Of a DNA stretch of 60,389 nt, positions 16,894 through 26,800 are shown in pieces (the first letter of the stretch is position 1; every line of letters starts with the position of its first letter). The notes under the pieces are model-generated. The model made no database searches, was not told where the DNA came from, and worked only from the letters and a program-made list of their open reading frames with translations. Origin of the DNA: Tritrichomonas foetus (taxonomy: Eukaryota > Parabasalia > Tritrichomonadida > Tritrichomonadidae). The translations under genes and the position numbers were made by a program. The stretch covers positions 35,915 to 96,303 of the forward strand of contig MLAK01000590.1 of NCBI GenBank assembly GCA_001839685.1, in the 5' to 3' direction.

Positions 16894-18339
16894 TTAATTA
16901 ATAAATATGCGATATATGAGCGCAATTGCCCACAAAGCAAACACAATGTACAGGACTAATCGAGTCCAATTATCTTCAACCAAATCAGGGCCACCACCAG
17001 ATATTTCGATGTTTGTAATTTTTTCATTTTCAATCACTGTTTTCTTTGAACTTTCTGTTTCTAAACTCGAATTTGATTTTTGGAGATCTTCAGCATTTTC
17101 TTTATTTTGCTCAATATTTTCTTGTGCGCTTTTTTCTTGAGTGCTTTCACTTTCAATGATAACATTCTCGTCTTCATAATATTCTTCTTCCTCTTCCTCT
17201 TCTTCAAATTCCTCCTCCTCTTCTTCTTCGTATTCGATAAATTCTTCAGAAACAATGATCTTCCTAATAAATTCTTCTGGATCTTGTTGAACTGGTTCAA
17301 TTTCGACTTTATCTTCGGTTTGTGAATATGATTCGAATTTGTGATGCTCAAGTTCTTCGATCTTCTTAAGTTTTTCATTTCTGAGTCTGATTTGTGCATT
17401 TCTTTCTTGAATTCTTTTTCTTTTTGCAATTCTTCCTCTTTTAGACTCTTTTGCGAGTTTTGCCAATTCACCTAATTTTGTTAGTTTTGCTAATTTAACC
17501 TTTCTTTCCCTTTGTAATTTTTCTTTTCGCTTTTTTTCTTCAAGACGTTGTTTTTCCAGTTTTTCTTGTTGTTCTTGTTCTTGCTGGAGTTGTTGTTGAA
17601 GTTGTTGCTGCCTCCTTCTTTTCTGGAGAAGCAAAGCTCGTTTCTTTTTCTTCTCTAAAATAATTTTATTTCTTTCAACGATTGCGAGCCTTTGTTGTTG
17701 GTAAGTATCCAAAACTTTTTGAACGTGGTCATCTCTCGCTTTTTGGGCTTCTTTGAAAGAATTGAGCATTTCAGAAATGCCTTGATTGATTTGCGTGAGT
17801 GATGAAACACCTTCTTCAGCATGATTTTTAATTGGAACAATTTCTAAATCTTCCATTGGCGGCAAAGGCTTGAATAGAACAACATTTTGGAGGGTGACAT
17901 TTTGTTCCATGCTTGGGGTGGTGCTGACATTGGCACTGTCATTTGAACTTGAATTTGAACTTAAATTTGCGTCAATATTTTCACCTTGAATTTCACCATT
18001 CTTTTCGTTGTCTCCTTGTTCGTCGGCTCCTGATCGTGCAAGTCGTCGACTTCTAAGTGAGGAAAGTGGCCTCCTTTCGGATCGCGAATCTGACTTGTTT
18101 CTTAATCGCCTTGGGCGGTCTTCGTTGTTTTGGTCAACGGCATCAATTGCGCCTTGATCAATGCGGGCTTTTTGAAGTTCGGACAGGCGATTCTGACGGT
18201 TAGCTCGTAAACTGGATCGAGTTTCGTCTCCGGGTGGGGCAAAGTTTGAGTCTCCAGGCGTTTCGTCATCACTCATTTTGAGGAATAGATTCTCAAAACC
18301 TTTTGAGATTTTATCTGGCTTGAATAAACATTCGCGCAT
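16894..18339 (-). CDS. Tail-anchored coiled-coil membrane protein
   Basis: This is a 481-residue protein. The start is either the ATG at 18339 or the ATG at 18276, where the protein would begin MSDDETPGDSN. Residues ~25-110 are polar and Arg/Ser-rich. Residues ~170-340 form a long, highly charged Lys/Arg/Glu/Gln coiled coil. Residues ~365-395 are an almost uninterrupted acidic run (EEEE with Tyr). The last ~21 residues, LVLYIVFALWAIALIYRIF, are a single hydrophobic segment ending at the C-terminus, so the protein is predicted to be tail-anchored with its bulk in the cytosol. That layout suits an ER, Golgi or nuclear-envelope tether or SNARE-like golgin. No specific family is recognised. TACCGATAA and AAAAAGTT lie upstream. 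Confidence 0.8.
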   Translation of the reverse strand: MRECLFKPDKISKGFENLFLKMSDDETPGDSNFAPPGDETRSSLRANRQNRLSELQKARIDQGAIDAVDQNNEDRPRRLRNKSDSRSERRPLSSLRSRRLARSGADEQGDNEKNGEIQGENIDANLSSNSSSNDSANVSTTPSMEQNVTLQNVVLFKPLPPMEDLEIVPIKNHAEEGVSSLTQINQGISEMLNSFKEAQKARDDHVQKVLDTYQQQRLAIVERNKIILEKKKKRALLLQKRRRQQQLQQQLQQEQEQQEKLEKQRLEEKKRKEKLQRERKVKLAKLTKLGELAKLAKESKRGRIAKRKRIQERNAQIRLRNEKLKKIEELEHHKFESYSQTEDKVEIEPVQQDPEEFIRKIIVSEEFIEYEEEEEEEFEEEEEEEEYYEDENVIIESESTQEKSAQENIEQNKENAEDLQKSNSSLETESSKKTVIENEKITNIEISGGGPDLVEDNWTRLVLYIVFALWAIALIYRIFIN

Positions 18340-18836
18340 AAAATTCCACCTTAACCGTTTATCTTTTCAATTTCCTTTTTCAATGACTACCGATAAAAAA
18401 ACAACCAATTAAAAATTTAAAAAGTTAATTTGAGGAATTTTACGTTTGTTTTCGAAAAATGACATAAGTTTCCTCTGCTTTCTTTATAATGATAGATCCA
18501 ATATGTATTTGATATTTATGCCCTAATATTCATCATTTATTATACATTCTGGAAAGAAAATTCTGTTTTGAATCATTCATATATGAAATTAAATTCTCTA
18601 TTGTTAACTTTTTTCACTTAACAATCTTAAATTTATGAATAAAAATAATTGTTTTCAGAATTTAATATAAAATGACAAACTAAATAAATATTTGTTGATC
18701 TCGAACAATCACTTACTATTTACATGGTCAATATTAATAATAAACACAGAAATAGATAAATATTAAAAAATGTCATCTAGCACGATAATAAATATTTTAT
18801 TACACATCATCACATTAGAAGTATAAACAAGAACAA
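18340..18836. other. Intergenic, upstream of tail-anchored gene
   Basis: This 497-base AT-rich spacer lies between two minus-strand genes. It contains ACCGTTTATC near 18353, TACCGATAA at 18388-18396 and AAAAAGTT at 18419-18426, all within 90 bases of the upstream ATG. No ORF is supported. Confidence 0.5.
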
Positions 18837-19874
18837 TTAATTTTCATATGGATCTTCAAGAGTTGGAATTCTGTTTCCATTTGGCATTTTTAATTTTCTA
18901 GTAAAGAGGTCACTGAAGCAGGGATGTCTCATACATTCTTCTGCTGTCAGTCTCTTGTTTGGATTATAAACAAAGATTTTGGAGAGCAAGTCCAAAATGT
19001 CAGGTGGTGTGTGCTTTGGTAATGATGCTTCAAGTGTGGTAATTCTTTGGGTTGTTACTTTCATTGGCGGGTGAGAAAATGAAGCCAAGTCTTCTCTGCT
19101 TGGCTGGCCAAGAATAGAAACGATTTCTGTCAATTGGCCTTTGCTTGATCGGCCTGGGAAGATTGGCGATCCAGCATTAAGAAGCTCAACAATGACGCAT
19201 CCAGCTGCCCAAATATCAATCGCCGATGTATAGTTTGTGCATCCCATGATTAACTCAGGTGCTCGATAGTAACGCGATGCAATATATGCAATACTTTCCT
19301 CATCAGGACTGAGCATTTTGGCCGAGCCAAGATCACAAACTTTCAGTTCACCTGTCGACGGATCAACGATCACATTTTCTGGTTTGATGTCTCGGTGTGT
19401 AACTCCGATAGAATGCAAGTAATTCAAACCAGTGAACATTTGGTAAGAATAGAGCTTCACATAAAAAAGCGGAGGGAATTTTCTATTCTTACGATAGGAT
19501 GCCGCAAATTGATGAAGTGACATTGGAAGGAAATCCATCACAATATTCAAATACATTGAACCAGCTTGTGAACCAGACGTTTTGAAACTATTCTTTAAGG
19601 AAATGCAATTTTTATGATTCAATAATTTCAATATGTCGAGTTCTCTGTTCTTATGAGTTGGATCAATCTTCACTTTTTTGACAGCAACAATATTTCCATG
19701 TGGATCTCTTGCGCAACAAACAACACCAAAAGCACCTCGTCCTAATACTTTGATTGTTTGGTATGAAGGAATTTCACGTGATGTATTTGCCTTCTTATGA
19801 TGTGAAGATCTGATTGCTGTTTTTGTACGGGTTGTAAGAGCGCCAGATGTACGAAGCCTGTTGTTGGTATTCAT
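18837..19874 (-). CDS. GSK3-type (CMGC) serine/threonine protein kinase
   Basis: This is a 345-residue kinase starting at the ATG at 19874. It has GRGAFGVV (glycine loop), VAVKKVK (lysine), the primed-substrate pocket Arg in THKNRELDIL, HRDIKPEN, a DLGSAK in place of the usual DFG (as in GSK3, where Leu is followed by Gly-Ser-Ala-Lys), the activation-loop Tyr in IAYIASRYYRAPEL, and the CMGC-style SSKGQLTEIVSILGQPSRED. The DLGSAK, SRYYRAPEL and QL-EI-LG-P-RE strings identify glycogen synthase kinase 3 rather than MAPK or CDK. The kinase domain fills almost the whole protein; the N-terminus is short and basic. GSK3 acts in many signalling routes and usually phosphorylates pre-phosphorylated substrates. 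TACCGATAA and AAAAAGTT overlap 54-69 bases upstream. Confidence 0.93.
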   Translation of the reverse strand: MNTNNRLRTSGALTTRTKTAIRSSHHKKANTSREIPSYQTIKVLGRGAFGVVCCARDPHGNIVAVKKVKIDPTHKNRELDILKLLNHKNCISLKNSFKTSGSQAGSMYLNIVMDFLPMSLHQFAASYRKNRKFPPLFYVKLYSYQMFTGLNYLHSIGVTHRDIKPENVIVDPSTGELKVCDLGSAKMLSPDEESIAYIASRYYRAPELIMGCTNYTSAIDIWAAGCVIVELLNAGSPIFPGRSSKGQLTEIVSILGQPSREDLASFSHPPMKVTTQRITTLEASLPKHTPPDILDLLSKIFVYNPNKRLTAEECMRHPCFSDLFTRKLKMPNGNRIPTLEDPYEN

Positions 19875-19927
19875 AATAATTATGTGAATTTATTTTAATT
19901 CTTTCTAACGTACGCTTTACTCTACAC

Positions 19928-19943
19928 AAAAAGTTACCGATAA
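19928..19943 (-). promoter_or_regulatory. Overlapping AAAAAGTT and TACCGATAA motifs upstream of GSK3-type gene
   Basis: AAAAAGTTACCGATAA lies in the 203-base divergent spacer between the GSK3-type gene (-) and the ARF-like gene (+), so it could serve either. It joins both recurring upstream words of this window. Role inferred from recurrence. Confidence 0.4.
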
Positions 19944-20050
19944 CCATATATCAATTCAATAAAATATGATATGTACGTTTAATATTGAAAATTCATCTCA
20001 CATTTCGTAATAATGAGATAATTATGATGATAAATGGCCTCAATATTCAG

Positions 20051-20058
20051 AAAAAGTT
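20051..20058 (+). promoter_or_regulatory. AAAAAGTT motif upstream of ARF-like gene
   Basis: The octamer lies 19 bases before the ATG at 20078, on the gene strand, preceded by G and followed by TC. Candidate core-promoter element by recurrence. Confidence 0.4.
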
Positions 20059-20077
20059 TCAATTTGTTGGATAATAA

Positions 20078-20658
20078 ATGGGATGCCATGTTTCAAGACA
20101 AGTCGCTTGCGAAACAATTAATCAGAACCCATACATGATTGTATTTCTTGGTCTCCCAAATGTTGGAAAGACTACTCTTGTCGAATTCCTTTCAGGCGAA
20201 TACGTATTTTATTTTTTTTCTAATTCCAGAATCGAAATAACCCGCCAATTCACACAAACGGTGTCATTATAAGAGAAATCGGTATTCGTAATGTTAAATA
20301 CAGGCTCATTGACGTGAGTGGATACTTTTCACATATAAAAGATTGGGAGGACTCAATAAAAGCTGCAGAAGGAGCCGTTCTAATATGTGACAAAACTGGC
20401 GTTGAAGAGGGAATCGTTTTCACACGAGAAATCTTGGAAAAACTTGGCCCTCTCCTTTCTGACAAAAAACTGCCAACTTATGTTTTGGTCACAAAGGCCA
20501 GCAAAAACCAAAACTTAGAAGAAATCGAAAAGGCTGTTGATGAGTACATGCCAAACATTAAAAAAACCGTTGGATACATAGAAAACTTCGATGATGATGC
20601 TTTAAAGGTTTTCGAGTGGTTCGAAAAAGTACTGGTTGCAAACAAAAAGAAGAAATGA
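20078..20658 (+). CDS. Divergent ARF-like small GTPase, two exons with a 26-nt intron
   Basis: Exon 1 is 20078-20203 and exon 2 is 20230-20658. Removing 20204-20229 joins GEY to NRNNPPIHTNG and gives one 184-residue frame. Motifs: P-loop GLPNVGKTT, switch-I-like PPIHTNGV, DVSG at the DxxG position, and VTKASK where N/TKxD is expected. The usual Gln after the DxxG glycine is Tyr, so GTP hydrolysis is probably altered, and the guanine-specificity Asp is missing. The protein begins Met-Gly-Cys, fitting N-myristoylation at Gly2 and palmitoylation at Cys3, as in ARF/ARL proteins. The C-terminus is Lys-rich. Without splicing, the first exon would run into a stop after 64 codons. Role probably at membranes; the exact ARL class is not assignable. 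Confidence 0.85.
20204..20229 (+). other. 26-nt spliceosomal micro-intron
   Basis: The intron starts GTATTT and ends CTAATTCCAG, with a T-rich middle. The CTAAT branch-like word lies immediately before the 3' splice site, as in the fused branch/acceptor signal of trichomonad introns. Its length is not a multiple of three, and removing it restores a continuous ARF-like protein. Splicing is inferred from the frame and the protein motifs. Confidence 0.85.
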
Positions 20659-20818
20659 TGCCATTTCCAAAACTAAAAACCTCAAGCTGTTAGAGTATAT
20701 AGAAATAAATCGAAAACAAATCAAGTCAAATATGATTTTTTTTTTAATGAAATTGCTTCCAAATGAGAAATTAATGATAACATATACATTCATTCATCAT
20801 TTCATTTAATTTCATTCA

Positions 20819-23800
20819 TCATTTCAATTCATTCATTAGAAGGTCCAAAACAATAGTTCTACATGTATCTAAGATAACAACAGCCTTTTCAATTTCTTGT
20901 AAATAATCAATTCCAACAATTGTCTCAGAAAAACTCAGAATCGGTTTATTAAAAGCTATATAATACGCTTCAGAAAAATAAACATTGTGCTTATCTGATA
21001 TCAGGAGATTGTCAAATCCATCTTTAGTTTTCCAGCTAACCCAAAAACGAACCTTTTTATTCAGTTGTGCTTTTCTGATGAAATCACCATTGACACTGTA
21101 GACTCTCACAAAGTATTGCTTAGAGGTATTAATTACAATTGATGAACATACAAGAATAAAACCCCAGCTTGGGGTAATAAGAATAAGTGTTGGTTTTTCA
21201 AAATGTTTGTTCAAAATTTTTTTTGGTGAATCATTTTCATTTTGATCTATTTGCTTTTCAAAATGAATATATTTTACTATTTCTTTAGAATTTAGAGAAA
21301 TCAAAATCAAAAAGGAGTATTTCGATCCACAAACACATAATTGGAAAACATCTGAAATAGCAACATGTTTTACCGAACCTTTAAGTATAGAAAAACTACA
21401 AAATGGATTATTTGTAATCCTTTTCTTGAAGATATATATATTTGTGTTATTATCAGATGCAGCAACATAAAGATTACTTGAAGCAACCTTGTAAATTTTA
21501 CTAATTGGACAATTCTGCAAAGTATATCGTTGAGTTTTATTATTTAAGAAAATAGAAAATTCATTTAGTGAAGTTAATACGAAGCCATCAGGTGTAAATT
21601 GCTTTGTATTATGTTGTTTTTCAGTAATCTGAAAATTTTCTTTAAAAATAACTTTCTTTTGTTTGATTTGATATTGAGTCACTTTATATTCCAAATTTTC
21701 AATTGCAAATATATAATATTCTTTATTAGTATTTTTATGTATGAATGATAATTTGATGTTTTTATTATTAAATAATTTAGTCTCAAATGATAACCATTCT
21801 TTTCGAAGATGATTATTCAAATGTTTCGCTTGCCTAATAGGATGAGGAATATTAAATAATGGTTGAGGAATTTGACCAACTAAATCTAGGATCGTATTTA
21901 TGTGATTTTCATTTTTTGGATTTTTTTCATTAATAGAGTCCCAAATGTCTGAATAAATTTCATTACAGTACACATTTTTGGCTTCATAACTTCTTTGATT
22001 ACAACCAAATACTAAATCAATCCATTTATTTAATTTAAGCGAAACTTTTTCACATTCTAATGCTTTTCTATGCTTGTAAATAAAATCAAATGGGGTTTCA
22101 GCCCAATTGGGTAATTTCACATTACCATCATCTTCTTTTCCTATATTAAATTTATTGTGATTAACCAAAATATCAGGATTAAAGAAAAATTCGGGAATTA
22201 GCTCTCGAAAATCATTTGCACTAGTGGTACAAAGTTTATAAGCAATTTTCATTGATGAGAATTGTCTATTTGCATGATCAAATTTTCCATCATGCATTTT
22301 TAAATGTTGGCTAGTAAAAGGTTCAAGTCTTACAAGCCATAAATAAAGTGTTAGGGGACAAATTAACCATGATGAATATAAAAAAGCAATATCATTTTTA
22401 TTTGCTCTTTTATAAGATAAATCAAGCTGTTCAAACCTTTTTTCTCCTATTGCACCAATTGGGAGGGATAAATCCCGAAAACTATTTTTATTTAATAAAT
22501 CGAGATTATAAGAATCATAGTCAGAAATAATCCAAGGCATAACTGGATAAATTGATGAATCATTAAAAGATCTTCCACAATGAATATTAAGCAACATTAA
22601 ATATTCAAAATTAGAAATTTCTCGATTGACCCATTTTTTAGTAAATAGTTTACTTTCAAAAAATATGGAATTTGATGAAATTTGAATATTCTGTTGTTTT
22701 TTGATGAATGGGAATAGTAATTGGGTTATCGATAAAGATGTCAAATTTTGTTTGTTTAGTGTAACAAAGTTTAAAAGATAAGAATTTCCGTTTTCTACAA
22801 ATATTTCGATTGCTGTTTGCTGATGACGAATTGAACGAAGAAAAACATGAGAGATTTCATCCATTTTTATGTTTTCTTTACCAATCGATATTTTATCTTT
22901 TGTCACATAAAATGGTACAAATGATTTTTTATTTATTCTAATTAATTGACATTTATTAGTTTCATAAATTACTATTTCAGGAATATCTTTTGCATATAAA
23001 TGATTTTCATCAAATTCTGGTTGTTTATCACTTGATTCAATTGAATTTCTTTTCTTAATTACTGATGATGAATTAAATCGTTCCAAATTTAATTCAGTTT
23101 TCAAAGGAACATTTTCATCTTTTTCTACACCTAAAAAAGCTTTTATTTTAGATTTATTTCTATATGAAATGAATTTTTCATTTTTAATCAGTTTAAATGG
23201 ACAAAAAGCATAACAATAGGTATTATCCCTCTTATAATGAACTCGACTCGCACCGAATATATTATGTTTTTCTTTGACATCGTTATTTTTCGCTTTTCCT
23301 TGAGAATAAAATGAGCTAGATTGATAATGCCATGGAATTCCTTCATTAAGTGAATTTTGCCAAAATGATTTCCATATTTTCGAAAATGACGATATTGTCA
23401 TTTCATCTGTATCAATTAGTTTTCTGATAAGATTGTTCGCTAAATTCATGAATTTTTCAAGTATATGCATTCTAAAATTATTTTCAGATGATTTAAGATG
23501 ATTTTGAACGTATTCCAAAGCTTTATTCGAATTAAGATCGTAAAAATAATCAACATGATTTTTATCAAACTCTTCAATAAATAATTTATTTCCTAAAATG
23601 ACATCATAGATTGAATCATTGGTTAATCTCTTACAACCCAAAGAAATGGCTCTTGAATCATAAACAGCAAGTGCATTACTGTTGGTTATGCTTAGACTTT
23701 TCAATTTTTCAATCGGAACTGCATCAAATTCCAAATGATATGCACAAATTAATATCACAAATTCTTCAAATTCTGTAATTGGATATTTTTCATATAAATT

Positions 23801-26800
23801 AACAGCAACAAGGGCAAGATCAGAATCTAAGAAAAGACCTTTTTTATCTATCCTTACACCATAATGCTCATTCGCAGTTACATTATCCAATTTTCGGAAT
23901 TTTTGATAAATATCATTGATTTCCAAAGAATGAAAATCATCGCATTTTGCTTGATCATAAATATATGTTTGTTTTATAAAAAGAAAATGAGCAACAATTC
24001 GAAAAAATATTTCTGCCTTTCTTTTTTCATAATGATTTATTAGCTGAGTAGCAATATCTAATAAAAATAAATGAATAGGTTCATAATTTGAACAACATAA
24101 AACTTTAGACACTATATTAATTGTAGTATAAATTGTTGACCAGTCATTACATGGACATAATGCCAAAAAATGAACAATTAAATTATAAACATTTTCATAT
24201 AAAAATAAAGAAACTATAGGCCAAAAATACCAGCTTTCTGTTGATGTAAACGTTGGTGATTGTTTTATTGACAAAAATCTGCAAACCTTTTCCATACAAT
24301 AATCTTTTTTAGATTGCAATGCAATCAGTAAACATAAAGGAAGAATTTCAGGACAAAATAAAGATAAAAGTTTCTTTTCTAAAAATTCTTCCTTATTATC
24401 AATATTCGGTAAATGCATGCAAATTAACTCAATATGATTCGCTAAACTAATCTTTTTAATTGCATTTAACAAATGTAATTTGATAAAAAAAATTATAGTT
24501 TTTTGGATAATTTGTGAATTATTCGAAAAAATAAGGAAATGCATAGGTAAAATTGTATCAAAATCAATAGAAAATGATAAAGAGTTATTATAAATCAACT
24601 CATTGGAAAAATCTATTAAATCACAAACTTGTTGCGTATCAGGGCAAGAAATTGAATGCGAAATTAATCCCTCAATATCAACTTCACAAAAGTTATTTGA
24701 TTTATAAATAATTTGAAACAATATATTCCTACAAAGTTTAACATGATCAATATCAAAGTTTCTTTCAACATTAATAATATTTTCTTCGATAGGGTCAATC
24801 CATAAATATACTCTTAAAATGGTTAATAAAGACATTATTGAATACTTGGATAATAAAACATCATAGTGTTGTGGAAGCAATACTTTTTGCCAGTTCCTTA
24901 AAATTCTGTGGAAATCTTTACACTTGATCCAAAGTTCTATACTAAACAAAATATCATTTAACAGTTGCTTTTGACATTTAGCATCAATTAATATTTCATA
25001 TAATGCAATGAATCTTTTATATAAGCAAAAATTTATTTTGATTTTAGATTTAATAAGAAGATAATATATCATATCGAATCCACGCGAATTAGCAAAGCTA
25101 TTTTGTGCTGATTCTTTTCGAGGAAAAATATTAATTAGAATATTTATTGACAGTTGAAAAAATGAAATATCATTTTTGTAATCATTATCAAATTTTATGG
25201 AATCTAAAGCAAATAAGGGTATTAAATAGTCGACTTTATTTTGATCTAAAATTATATTTATTAAAGATGCATTTTGTTGAAAATGAATTGGTTCAAAATA
25301 TCCATTAATACCTTTAGAAATACCAAAATTCTTTTTATAAAAAATAAATGTGACCAAATCATCAACTTTTACAGGGACTGAATAAAAAAAGGCTTCAAAA
25401 GGTGGGATATTAGGATTAGATTCTTTAAGAACTATAAAATTTGATTCATTTAATGATGGATAGAATCCAATTGGTCCTAAAATTATATTGCTAGATAAAA
25501 TTTCATTTTTATTAAATTTGACGTTGGGATTATATTTATTGCCACCAATTATTATTTTTATAGATTTATTTTCACTAAACCCAGTACTACTAAATAAAAA
25601 TTTATTAGCCTCATTTCGGTTAATCATTAACGATACAATAATAAATCCAGTTTTTTGATGAATTTTAAAAGAAACAGTAAAAAATTGCCATCTATCAATC
25701 AATAATGATTCGGTTGATTTTCCTGACCAAGCACTCCCATTATCATGAATATTAACAATTATATCCGTTTCTTTTATATAAACAACAAGTTTCTTTCCTT
25801 TTTCATCATCAACTGAAAATAGACATTTAAGATTACTTTGCACATTTTTAATGTATATCCAAAATGAAAAAGTCACATCTTCATTTATTATACTCGAAGA
25901 AACATTTGTAATGTAAAGTAAAGAATTTTTAGAAAGTGGTATTGATACTGATGGATATTTATGACTTCTTAGTGATATTTGGTTTAAAGCATCATAAAAA
26001 AGTGGTAAGTAATGAGGACAATGATTTGTGTTGATTGGAGAAAATAAGGAAATGAACTTCAATGTAGTTTTCATTGAAGAAATATGTGAAGTTACTGAAA
26101 TAATTACATTTAAAATTGATTTGTATAAATGCAAATCAACATGAAGATTATTTCTATTCTCATATAAAAAATCCAAAAGTAAATTATCAATTCCATATTT
26201 TGAAAATTGAAAACAGTTTTTGAGAGAGTCTTTACACAATTCATTGAGAAAATCGAAAATTCTTTCTTCAAAGTACACCAAAATTATTATTTTAATTGCT
26301 CTTGCATTTACAATTGAAAATTTTAATGAAACTATTTGAATGGGCTTACCAGCTGCCAAGCTTAAAAGTTTCATTAGTAATAGGTCATTTATTTTACACG
26401 CAAAATACTTTAAGCAAACATGTTCTAACTCATCCATTTCTTTGTTTGTATTTTTTTGATAATGAACAGAACTTAATAACAATGATATAAGATTTAAAAC
26501 AAGTTTTTGCATTATAGAAAGTGAAGTATAATTATTTTTAATGAGTGTGATCCAATGACATGCTTGAGAAACATATACATGAAATAAATTGATATTATTT
26601 ATCATAAAATCAATTAAATTATTGCCAATTAAAATACAAGCAAAATTTTTAGGAGTTTTCAGGAATATTTTTGGAAAAATACATAATATATCATTTTTAA
26701 TAGCTTCTATTCCAAGATTAGAAAATAAATAAAACACATATTTTTGAATAGGAAGTTCAAATAAATTAGAAATTAGTAAAATCAACGCATTTTTATCAAT

